DNA of 64,000 nucleotides from Micromussa lordhowensis (Eukaryota; Cnidaria; Anthozoa; Scleractinia; Lobophylliidae): NCBI GenBank assembly GCA_964020085.1, contig OZ026603.1, positions 3,798,865 to 3,862,864 of the forward strand, read 5' to 3'. Shown piece by piece: positions 45,601 to 55,490 of this stretch (position 1 is its first letter; each line of letters starts with the position of its first letter). The notes under the pieces were generated by a model. It saw only the letters and a program-made list of their open reading frames with translations, ran no database searches and was not told where the DNA came from. The position numbers and the translations under genes were made by a program.

Positions 45601-48600
45601 CTTACAAGTCCGTGGGGTGGCTTACAGGTCCCTGGGGTGGCTTACAAGTTCCTGGGGTGGCTTACAAGTCCCTGGGGTGGCGTACAAGTCCCTGGGGTGG
45701 CTTACAAGTCCCTGGGGTGGCTTACAAGTCCTTGGGGTGGCGTCCAAGTCCCTGGGGTGGCGTCCAAGTCCCTGGGGTTGCTTACAAGTCCCTGGTGTGG
45801 CTTACAAGTCCCTGGGGTGGCTTACAAGTCCCTGGGGTGGCTTACAAGTCCCTGGGGAGGCTTGCAAGTCCCTGGGGTGGCTTACAAGTCCCTGGAATGG
45901 CTAACAAGTCCCTGGGGTGGCTTGCCAGTCCCTGGGGTGGCTTACGAGTCCCTGGGGTGGCTTAGACATCTGTGGGGTGGCTTACAAGTCCCTAGGGTGG
46001 CTTACAAGTCCCTGGGGTGGCGTACAAGTCCCTGGGGTGGCTTACAAGTCCCTGGTGTGGCTTACAAGTCCCTGGGGTGGATTACAAGTCCCTGGGGTAG
46101 ATTACAAGTCCCTGGGGTGGCTTGCCAGTCCCTGGGGTGGCTTACAAGTCCCTAGGGTGGCTTAGACGTCCCTGGGGTGGCTTACAAGTCCCTGGGGTGG
46201 CTTACAAGTCCCTGGGGTGGCGCACAAGTCCCTGGGGTGACTTACAAGTCCCTAGGGTGGCTTACAAGTCCTTGGGGTGGCGTCCAAGTCCCTGGGGTGG
46301 CTTACAAGTCCCTGGGGTGGCTTACAAGTCCCTTGTGTGGCTTACAAGTCCCTGGGGTGGCTTACAAGTCCCTGGTGTGGCTTACAAGTCCCTGGGGTGG
46401 ATTACAAGTCCCTGGGGTAGATTACAAGTCCCTGGGGTGGCTTGCCAGTCCCTGGGGTGGCTTACAAGTCCCTAGGGTGGCTTAGACGTCCCTGGGGTGG
46501 CTTACAAGTCCCTGGGGTGGCTTACAAGTCCCTGGGGTGGCTTACAAGTCCCTGGGGTGGCTTACAAGTCCCTCGGGTGGGTTACAAGTCCCTGGAATGG
46601 TTTACAAGTCCCTGGGGTGGCTTACAAGTCCCGGGGGTGGGTTACAAGTCCGTCGGGTGGCTTACAAGTCCCTGGGGTGGCTTACAAGTCCCGGGGGTTG
46701 CTTACAAGTCCCTGGGGTGGCTTACAAGTCCCTGGGGTGGCTTACAAGTCCCGGGGGTGGCTTACAAGTCCCGGGGGTGGCTTACAAGTCCCTAGGGTGG
46801 CTTACAAGTCCCTGGGGTGGCTTACAAGTCCGTGGGGTGGCGTACAAGTCCCTGGGGTGGCTTACAATCCGTGGGTTGGCTTACAAGTCCCTGGGGTGGC
46901 TTACCAGTCCCTGGGGTGGCTTACAGGTCCCTAGGGTGGCTTACAAGTCCCTGAGGTGCCTAACAAGTCCCTGGCGTGGCTTACAAGTGCCTGGGGTGAC
47001 TTACAAGTCCCTGGGGTGGCTTAAAAGTCCCTGGGGTGGCTTACAAGTCCCTGGGGTGGCTTGCAAGTCCCTGGGATGGCTTACAAGTCCCTGGGGAGGC
47101 GTCCAAGTCCCTGGGGTGGCTAACAAGTTCCTGGGGTGGCTGACAAGTCCCGGGGGTGGCTTACAAGTCCCAGGGGTGGCTTTCAAGTCCCTGGGGTAGC
47201 TTACAAATCCCTGGGGTGGCTTACAAGTCCCTGGGGTTGCTTACAAGTCCCTGGGGTGGCTTACAAGTCCCATGGGTGGCTTACAAGTTCCTGGGGAGGC
47301 TTACAAGTCCCTGGGATGGCTTACAAGTCCCTGGGATGGCTTACATGTCCCCGGGGTGGGTTACAAGTCCCCAGGGTGGCTTACAAGTCCCTGGGGTGGC
47401 TTACAAGTCTCTGCCTGGGCTTAGAAGTTCCCGGGGTGGCTTACAAGTCCCCGGGGTGGCTTACAAGTCCCCGGGCTGGCTTACAAGTCCCCGGGGTGGC
47501 TTACAAGTCCCCGGGCTGGCTTACAAGTCCCCGGGATGGCTTACAAGTCCCTGGGGTGGCTTACAAGTCCCTGGGGTAGCTTACAAGTCTCTGCCTGGGC
47601 TTACAAGTTCCCGGGGTGGCTTACAAGTCCCCGGGGTGGCTTACAAGTCCCATGGGTGGCTTACAAGTCCCTGGGGAGGCTTACAAGTCCCTGGGATGGC
47701 TTACAAGACCCCGGGGTGGCTTACAAGTCCCCGGGGTGGCTTACAAGTCCCTGGGGTGGCTTACAAGTCTCTGCCTGGGCTTATAAGTTCCCGGGGTGGC
47801 TTACAAGTCCCTGGGGTGGCTTACAAGTCCCATGGGTGGTTTACAAGTCCCTGGGGAGGCTTACAAGTCCCTGGGTGACTTACAAGTCCCTGGGATGGCT
47901 TACAAGTCCCCGGGGTGGCTTACAAGTCCCCGGGGTGGCTTACAAGTCCCTGGGGTGGCTTACAAGTCTCTGCCTGGGCTTACAAGTTCCCGGGGTGGCT
48001 TACAAGTCCCCGGGGTGGCTTACAAGTCCCCGGGGTGGCTTACAAGTCCCCGGGGTGGCTAACAAGTCCCCGGGCTGGCTTACAAGTCCCCGGGATGGCT
48101 TACAAGTCCCTGGGGTGGCTTACAAATCCCTGGGGTGGCTTACAAGTCCCTGGGGTGGCTTACAAGTCTCTGCCTGGGCTTACAAGTTCCCGGGGTGGCT
48201 TACAAGTCCCCGGGGTGGCTTACAAGTCCCTGGGTTGGCTTAGAAGTCCCGGGGGTGGCTTACAAGTCCCCGGGCTGGCTTACAAGTCCCCGGGATGGGT
48301 TACAAGTCCCCTGGGTGGCTTACAAGTCCCTGGAGTGGCTTTCAAGTCCCTGGGGTGCCTTGCAAGGCCCTGGGGTGGCTTACAAATCCCTGGGGTGGCT
48401 TACAAGTCCCTGGGGTGGCTTACAAGTCCCTGTGGTGGCTTACAAGTCCCATGGGTGGCTTACAAGTCCCTAAGGAGGCTTACAAGTCCCTGGGATGGCT
48501 TACAAGTCCCTGGGATGGCTTACAAGTCCCCGGGGTGGCTTACAAGTCCCCGGGGTGGCTTACAAGTCCCTGGGGTGGCTTACAAGTCTCTGCCTGGGCT

Positions 48601-50778
48601 TACAAGTTCCCGGGGTGGCTTACAAGTCCCCGGGGTGGCTTACAAGTCCCCGGGGTGGCTTACAAGTCCCCGGGGTGGCTAACAAGTCCCCGGGCTGGCT
48701 TACAAGTCCCCGGGATGGCTTACAAGTCCCTGGGGTGGCTTACAAGTCCCTGGGGTGGCTTACAAGTCTCTGGGGTGGCTTACAAGTCTCTCCCTGGGCT
48801 TACAAGTTCCCGGGGTGGCTTACAAGTCCCCGGGGTGGCTTACAAGTCCCCGGGGTGGCTTACAAGTCACCAGGGTGGCTTACAAGTCCCCGTGCTGGCT
48901 TACAAGTCCCCGGGATGGCTTACAAGTCCCCGGGATGGCTTACAAGTCCCTGGGGTGGCTTACAAGTCCCTGGGGTCGCTTACAAGTCTCTGCCTGGGCT
49001 TACAAGTTCCCGGGGTGGCTTACAAGTCCCCGGGGTGGCTTACAAGTCCCTGGGATGGCTGACAAGTCCCGGGGGTGGCTTACAAGTCCCAGGGATGGCT
49101 TTCAAGTCCCTGGGGTAGCTTAAAAATCCCTGGGGTAGCTTAAAAATCCCTGGGGTTGCTTACAACTCCCTGGGGTTGCTTACAAGTCCCTGGGGTGGCT
49201 TACAAGTCCCATGGGTGGCTTACAAGTCCCTGGGGAGGCTTACAAGTCCCTGGGATGGCTTACAAGTCCCTGGGATGGCTTACAAGTCCCCGGGGTGGCT
49301 TACAAGTCCCCGGGGTGGCTTACAAGTCCCTGGGGTGGCTTACAAGTCTCTGCCTGGGCTTACAAGTTCCCGGGGAGGCTTGCAAGTCCCCGGGGTGGCT
49401 TACAAGTCCCCGGGCTGGCTTACAAGTCCCCGGGGTGGCTTACAAGTCCCCGGGCTGGCTTACAAGTCCCCGGGATGGCTTACAAGTCCCTGGGGTGGCT
49501 TACAAGTCTCTGCCTGGGCTTACAAGTTCTCGGGGTGGCTTACAAGTCCCCGGGGTGGCTTACAAGTCCCTGGGGTGGCTTACAAGTCCCATGGGTGGCT
49601 TACAAGTCCCTGGGGAGGCTTACAAGGCCCTGGGATGGCTTACAAGTCCCTGGGATGGCTTACAAGTCCCCGGGGTGGCTTACAAGTCCCCGGGGTGGCT
49701 TACAAGTCCCTGGGGTGGCTTACAAGTCTCTGCCTGGGCTTACAAATTCCCGGGGTGGCTTACAAGTCCCCGGGGTGGCTTACAAGTCCCTGGGGTGGCT
49801 TACAAGTCCCGGGGGTGGCTTACAAGTCCCCGGGCTGGCTTACAAGTCCCCGGGATGGGTTACAAGTCCCCTGGGTGGCTTACAAGTCCCTGGGGTGGCT
49901 TTCAAGTCCCTGGGGTGGCTTGCAAGGCCCTGGGGTGGCTTACAAATCCCTGGGGTGGCTTACAAGTCCCTGGGGTGGCTTACAAGTCCCTGGGGTGGCT
50001 TACAAGTCCCATGGGTGGCTTACAAGTCCCTGGGGAGGCTTACAAGTCCCTGGGATGGCTTACAAGTCCCTGGGATGGCTTACAAGTCCCCTGGGTGGCT
50101 TACAAGTCCCCGGGGTGGCTTACAAGTCCCTGGGGTGGCTTACAAGTCTCTGTCTGGGCTTACAAGTTCCTGGGTGGCTTACAAGTCCCCGGGGTGGCTT
50201 ACAAGTCCCCGGGGTGGCTTACAAGTCCCCGGGGTGGCTAACAAGTCCCCGGGCTGGCTTACAAGTCCCCGGGATGGCTTACAAGTCCCTGGGGTGGCTT
50301 ACAAGTCCCTGGGGTGGCTTACAAGTCCCTGGGGTGGCTTACAAGTCTCTGCCTGGGCTTACAAGTTCCCGGGGTGGCTTACAAGTCCCCGGGGTGGCTT
50401 ACAAGTCCCCGGGGTGGCTTACAAGTCCCCAGGGTGGCTTACAAGTCCCCGTGCTGGCTTACAAGTCCCCGGGATGGCTTACAAGTCCCTGGGGTGGCTT
50501 ACAAGTCCCTGGGGTGGCTTACAAGTCCCTGGGGTGGCTTAAATGTCCCTGGGGTGGCTTACAAGTCTCTGGGGTGGGTTACAATTCCCTGGGGTGGCTT
50601 GCAAGGCCCTGGGGTGGCTTACAAGTCCCTGGGGTTGCTTACAAGTCCCGGGGGTGGTTTACAAGTCCCTGGGGTGGCTTACAAGTCCCTGGGGTGGCCT
50701 ACAAGTCCCTGGGGTGGCCTACAAGTCCCTGGGGTGGCCTACAAGTCCCTGGGGTGGCTTACAAGTCCCTGGGGCGGC
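39679..50778 (+). repeat. 20-bp minisatellite, ~555 units, hierarchical
   Basis: The consensus unit is TCCCTGGGGTGGCTTACAAG. Variants include TCCCCGGGGTGGCGTCCAAG (dominant at 39679-40090), TCTCTGCCTGGGCTTACAAG and TCCCATGGGTGGCTTACAAG. Length is very constant, with rare 19-bp units (near 40755, 42813, 43643, 46866 and 47873) and one shortened unit at about 44597. A block of about 4.17 kb starting near 41155 is repeated in tandem from about 45329 to 49567, with net indels of whole units; shorter higher-order groups recur inside it. The unit has no stop in any forward frame and encodes the same 20-residue cycle (GVAYKSLGWLTSPWGGLQVP) whichever frame is read. Frame-breaking TAG variants and single-base slips are common, so I treat it as non-coding. 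It joins unique sequence at 50779. Confidence 0.97.
41155..49567 (+). repeat. Two-copy higher-order repeat inside the minisatellite
   Basis: Copy 1 about 41155-45328 and copy 2 about 45329-49567. Distinctive variant runs (for example GGGCTGG, then ACAACTCCGTGGGG, AGTAGGGTGG, CCTATGGTGG) recur in the same order 4173 bases later. The offset then falls to 4053 around 42.1 kb and rises to 4233-4238 after 43.9 kb, which means loss of 6 and gain of about 9 units. Confidence 0.85.
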
Positions 50779-52181
50779 AACGTTAACCTATTGTAATTTT
50801 TTTTATTGTTGTGGTTTTAATGATGAATCCATTCTACATTGAACTTAAATACAAATGGTCGGGAGCACATCTAGCAGCTACATTTGGGAAGACAATGACG
50901 TTTGCCTGAAGCAATAATAAAGAAAAGAACAAAAGAGAGTCAGTGTTAAACTCGTGAAAACCCTGGTAAATTCAAAAAAGACATGAAAAACTATTTGGTT
51001 AGCTGAGGCTGGATTACTGAAGCTTATTTAAACCAAAGACGAAAAGTTATGAGCTTACATGCAGACTTAGATCAGTTTATCACCATGACCACCTGCTCAA
51101 AACATAACACAACAGAAGAAGTATTAGAAAGCAGCCTGTAAGAAAACGCGTGCTGAAAGCAGTCTGTCCACAGACCTATTTTTGCAGCGAGTTATTTTCC
51201 TTCGTACGAGGAGCGCGAGAACTACTGTGAAGGGGTCGAAAAATGATTTTTCTTTCCATATTTGTCTTCCCAAGTCCTACACCTTTGTGTTGTGGCTTGA
51301 TCACATTATAGACAATAAGAGGGTCTCTGGACAGGCTGTGCTGGAATTCGTACTTCTATTTAACAACTAGGTTGTGGGATTTCTTGAAAAATTAATAGAG
51401 TTTCCTCTCTAGAGCCAAGGGATAGATCCCTGCTGAGATTTCCGTTCCCTTTTAAAAAACAATTATTAGTCCGAGATCTATTTTTGAGGGCTTATATGCA
51501 GGTTTTAAGAACATCAAATTTCGAACAACTATCAGCCCATAGGCAGAAGGCATAAACACTCTATTGTCTTAATTGTTGACCACTTTATTATGTGACTCAG
51601 AAAGTTGATTCAAAATTAATTTTGCGAGTTTACATGCTAGTAATTAATTAAATAAGCATTTCTGACAATTTATGATACAGCGTACAAATATCAGCTGATA
51701 AGTAATGTTATCAAGTATGTAACGACCAATCGCAGACTAGGAAATTTTCTACTTAATTGCATGTAGACACACAACGCTCGGGTCCAAAGAAGCCGAAAGT
51801 ACATGTACCAACTTACCGACTGTTTCATTCTAATCTGTTAAAGATTACAGACCGAATTGGACAACGAGGGGTGCTCGTCAGAAATTTTGAAGCAACGTTT
51901 AAGAGATGCCAAGATCCTGCTTTTTGTTTTGGCGTTGCTTGAAATTGTTTTCACCCCTAAGAGGTATCAGTTATGGGACAAAGTTTAAAAAATCAAATAT
52001 CCTCTGTCTTTTTTGCTCAATACCCGAAAAGGTTCCACAAAAGCTCCTGCTGTGGACCTTTTGAGGCTCAACAATTAAGAAGCCTCTTTTTGAACCCCTA
52101 AAAATAAGCTCGAGAACCTCCGTCCTTTTTATCTGGGAATTCCCCCGAGATTGGACTTCACTCGGCCCTGTATTTACTTAC
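50779..52181. other. No recognised gene
   Basis: AT-rich sequence after the array. A 3' exon of the minus-strand Cys-rich gene could lie here, but I found no convincing candidate. GATTACAGACCGAATTGGAC at 51844 is a fragment of the MITE family at 54142-54245. Confidence 0.4.
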
Positions 52182-53449
52182 CAGGACTCCTCGGTTATTT
52201 CCACACACTGCACACAGCTGCACTGTGGGTAGGCTTCGGAAGGAACCATTGTTGGTGTGTAATATTCCTCGTCACACCACGTGGCAGGACACACCATATC
52301 ACATTCTACAGCTATGAGTAAAAACCAAAAAAAAAATAGTTTGTTATCTATAGGATAGAGTTTAAGACGAGATCCGATAGGAAAAAAATTCAGTTTTTAG
52401 TGGAAAAAATTGTACCAAAACAATTTTAGGTATTTTACAGTTCTTTTTACATTTTCTTATAGCTAAGGATGTAAACAGTTGCCTGAAATAACACCAAAAA
52501 CAATTTCCCATCGGAACCGAGAAAATAAATTTCAAAGTTCAGAGAAGTTGTGCAAACACAGGTCAAATTTATCCTCAGTTTTTTTTCACTAGTACTTTCA
52601 AGTGTTTCGTATTAGCTTCAAAATTTGTTTTCGACATTTGGTGTTGTTAGAAATGATTTTTTTTTTAGTTTAAGTTAAATGAATTCGTCACAAAGGATAC
52701 CATGGGAAGAGAAGATATTTAACGCAGTTGCACAGAAGTTTGCAATACGATTTAAATAATCTCGGTACAGAGTTGTTGTTTTCTTGTTACTCGAACTTGT
52801 GGTGGATTCCTTCTAAACTTGGTTTAGTTTTAATAATAGGCTAGGTCTTTAGAGTTATCAGATTACGTAGCTAAAACTATACAAAACGGAATTTTTGTAC
52901 AGTTACAGTGTGACTACTCGAAACTGGCCTGTTGCCGGGACAAGTTTTCCCAATCTGAAGGACTATTACTTGTATTAATCAAGCTTAATGTGTTCATTTA
53001 CGGAAAAGGCCCCAACCTTATTTGTACTTTTAAAATTAATGTTATTTTTCTATTTTTGGCTAGTCAGATCTTTTACAGATCCTACTTATCAATAGCAATT
53101 TCGTTTGCGGTCGTTGCATCATTTCTATTTAGGCGTAGACTTCTGACAGACTGCGCCTAGACTGCGGTGTTTCCTTTGAGGGTCTGACAAACGTTTATGC
53201 CGCGGTATGACGAGAAGGGGTTGGGGCGAGTGCCTTAGCCAGGTCTCGTCGGTCTCGTCCAAATCACAGTCTCAAATGTCTCGCCTCATACGGGAAAAAA
53301 AGACTGCCAGCAGTCTTCAAGTGGCCTAATTCCTCACTTGCTGTGGTCGGAGTCGTTTCCATCTCACTTTCTGTGGTTGGATCAGCTGTTGGATTTCCCA
53401 CAACTGCTACCACAATAGTTAAAGCTGCCATCACATTAATGAGCGTCAT
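52182..53449 (-). CDS. Secreted Cys-rich protein, exons 1 and 2 (3' end not found)
   Basis: Exon 1 is 53338-53449. ATG starts a signal peptide (MTLINVMAALTIVVAVVG) followed by a Thr/Glu/Pro-rich spacer (NPTADPTTESEMETTPTTA), with donor GTGAGG. An alternative donor GTGAGA at 53367 has the same phase. Exon 2 is 52182-52311 (acceptor ACTCATAG, donor GTAAGT). In matching phase it encodes VECDMVCPATWCDEEYYTPT and YPQCSCVQCVEITEES, with seven cysteines including a CSCVQC knot. The pattern is loosely VWC-like, but I do not assign a family. It is probably an extracellular or venom/matrix-type small protein. The last exon(s) would lie below 52182, possibly beyond the array. Confidence 0.65.
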
Positions 53450-54141
53450 TCTCCCGTTATAATGTCAGCCAATCTAAACAAAAAGCGGAAATAAAATAAT
53501 GGTCATGAGGTCATTTTTTTTCATTCCTAAGGATCGAGATGGCCGGTAATATAGGTAAAAGGTAACGAAAAGATCTGCTGGTCGGGTCAAATTGTCCTAT
53601 TGTATTTATATTTAAATTGTATTCCAGGGTCTTAGCCCCAGTTTACTTATGAATTGCTAAACTCTTCAAGGTAGTATTGTAAGTGGCATTAATTTTGTAT
53701 TCACTTGAGATCATTTAAAGGGTTTGTCTAGCAAGATGCTGGATAAAAAATAGCAATGGTTGCTACTTTAGGTCAGACTACGAGTTGTCCCTATTTTGCT
53801 TAGCATGTCGAGTCTTAATGCTTGAATCTCGTGAATCAAACAGGAACAGGTTTTAGAGAAAAATTATTCTCTGGCGCTCCTCTGCGCTATTAAGGACGAT
53901 GCCTACGCCAAATTAAGACCATGCGAAAAAAGTAAATCTTTGCAAGGGCTATTGGAATCCACAAAGAAAAATGGGGGTGGCCACGCATTTTTTCGAAATG
54001 ATTAGCCTTGAATCTCAAACAAAAATGCTGACATCAGCATTTTTCTGAAAAAAGAAGGAAAAGATATTTCTTTACAGAGAATTCGCCTTTACACACAGAA
54101 AAGCAAACAAATTTATAAGTAATGGTAATAGGACTGAGTGG

Positions 54142-54217
54142 AGTCCAATTCGGTCTGTAATCGTACAAGTGATAACGAAATCGGACGACCGCGAAGCGGG
54201 AGTCCGATTTGTTTATC

Positions 54218-54245
<28 letters not shown>
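54142..54245. mobile_element. Hairpin MITE (GTCCAATTCGGTCTGTAATC...)
   Basis: GTCCAATTCGGTCTGTAATCG...GATAACGAAATCGGACGACCGC is mirrored by GCGGGAGTCCGATTTGTTTATC...GATTACAGACCGAATTGGAC. A fragment of the family is at 51844. Confidence 0.85.
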
Positions 54246-54248
<3 letters not shown>

Positions 54249-54258
54249 ACGAAGTGTT

Positions 54259-54474
54259 AGCGACACGAAACAATTTGCTCCTTCGTCAGTATTTAATGCT
54301 TTTTTCTCCTCTCCTTTGTAACTTGGCTATTCTTCTTTTCTCGGAAATTGTAATTTCTATGATTAATTAATCATAGAAATTACAATTTCCGAGAAAAGAA
54401 GAATAGCCAAGTTACAAAGGAGAGGAGAAAAAAGCATTAAATACTGACGAAGGAGCAAATTGTTTCGTGTCGCT
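54259..54474. repeat. Perfect 216-bp palindrome without spacer
   Basis: Arms of 108 bases (54259-54366 and 54367-54474) are exact reverse complements, meeting in GATTAATTAATC with no loop. The left arm starts 14 bases after the end of the MITE at 54142-54245. No mismatch was seen on base-by-base comparison. Confidence 0.95.
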
Positions 54475-54701
54475 CTGAAATTGAGATCGGTTAATTTAAG
54501 GAGGCTGGCAACAGTTTCCAGAATTTTTCTAACAGCTAGACTTTGAAGGATGAATACTGCCACTGTTTAACAAGTGATGCTACAATAATGATATCATACA
54601 AATTCCCAATCATTGGTAGACAACTTGCAATCATCTATTTTACATAACAGGGTACCATAACAACAATATGACCTGCTAAGACACCTTAAAATTTAGAAAA
54701 T

Positions 54702-55038
54702 TTAAGGTGGCTCTGAACCTACTCCACAGAATGTTTTTAAACTTTGCAAAAAGTTGCATCTTATCATGTTTATCATAATTCGATAATAAAAAATAGGGGT
54801 CACCGAGCTCGTTTTTGAGTTATATATAAGCGCTTAAAGCTAAAATTAAGGGTCTTTTAGCGGGTCATATTGTCGTTATGGTAACCTATTGTGCCACAAA
54901 TTTGAAGCAACATGTTCATCAATGATTGGGCAGTTTTTTAATACCATGATTTTGCTATCAACCGATATAGAGTGCTTATAATGACCCATCCAAGTCTACG
55001 TCTTGGAAAGTGCTGGGAACTGTTTCGAGCCACCTTAA
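54702..55038. mobile_element. TTAA-flanked MITE (GGTGGCTC ends)
   Basis: TTAA then GGTGGCTC at 54706, and GAGCCACC then TTAA ending at 55038. The interior is 329 bp and non-coding. A TTAA duplication with GG-starting TIRs suggests a Kolobok-like non-autonomous element. It shares its first eight terminal bases with the element at 59615-61140. Confidence 0.7.
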
Positions 55039-55254
55039 AGTACAACTTTGAATGTGATTGTTTGATTTGAACTACAACTTTGAATGTGATTGGCTTATTG
55101 AACTGTCTGATAACAAACTGTCCGATAAGAACTTGGTAAGTGAAATAGCTGAAAACAGGAGTTTTTTAAACCAATCACAATCGAGGGAATTGTAATTTTT
55201 ATGATTAATATCTTAAAACTACATGATAAACTTTGAAAATAAATTTGAAAACCG

Positions 55255-55272
55255 TAACCCTAACCCTAACCC
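55255..55272 (+). repeat. Interstitial telomere-like motif (CCCTAA)3
   Basis: TAACCCTAACCCTAACCC. Cnidarian telomeres are TTAGGG repeats. Three units are too few to indicate a chromosome end. Confidence 0.85.
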
Positions 55273-55274
55273 TT

Positions 55275-55490
55275 TGCAAACGGAGTTTTTCGAAAACTAT
55301 GACATCACGATAATTGAGTAATTTCCCTGCCCGAGTTTTCCTCAAATACAAATCCAGAATAACCGATTATTGTTGCATTTTTAAATTCCTCGTAGCGTAG
55401 TGTGGAAGAAAAACCGATGCATTTTCAGAGTGAAACTTCCATATTCAAATGTTTCCGGTGTAATGTGGTCTAGTGTGGAAGGGACCTAAA
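55275..55490 (-). repeat. Dispersed GTGTGGACGG-type repeat, inverted copy
   Basis: Reverse complement of the repeat seen at 58048-58345 and 58699-59010 (shared CGTTTTCGAAAA, CATCACGATAA, AACAATAATCGG-type and TAGTGTGGA blocks), more diverged. Confidence 0.55.

Noticed and set aside
1..49567. Link between the 4.18 kb segmental duplication and the 4.17 kb higher-order repeat because of similar length
   Set aside because: The sequences are unrelated and the higher-order period varies from 4053 to 4238, so the similarity of size is coincidence.
39679..50778. CRISPR-like array
   Set aside because: There are no unique spacers and no cas genes. The repeat is a contiguous tandem satellite in animal DNA.
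39617..50842. Dozens of long ORFs (up to 536 codons) with AYKSLGWLTSPWGG repeats on + and TPPGLGRHPRDL repeats on -
   Set aside because: They are frame readings of a 20-bp satellite without stop codons. All frames are open, start points are arbitrary, and stop variants and one-base slips are not avoided.
55255..55272. Telomere-like CCCTAA repeats
   Set aside because: Only three units, flanked by ordinary sequence on both sides, so this is not a chromosome end or a fusion site.
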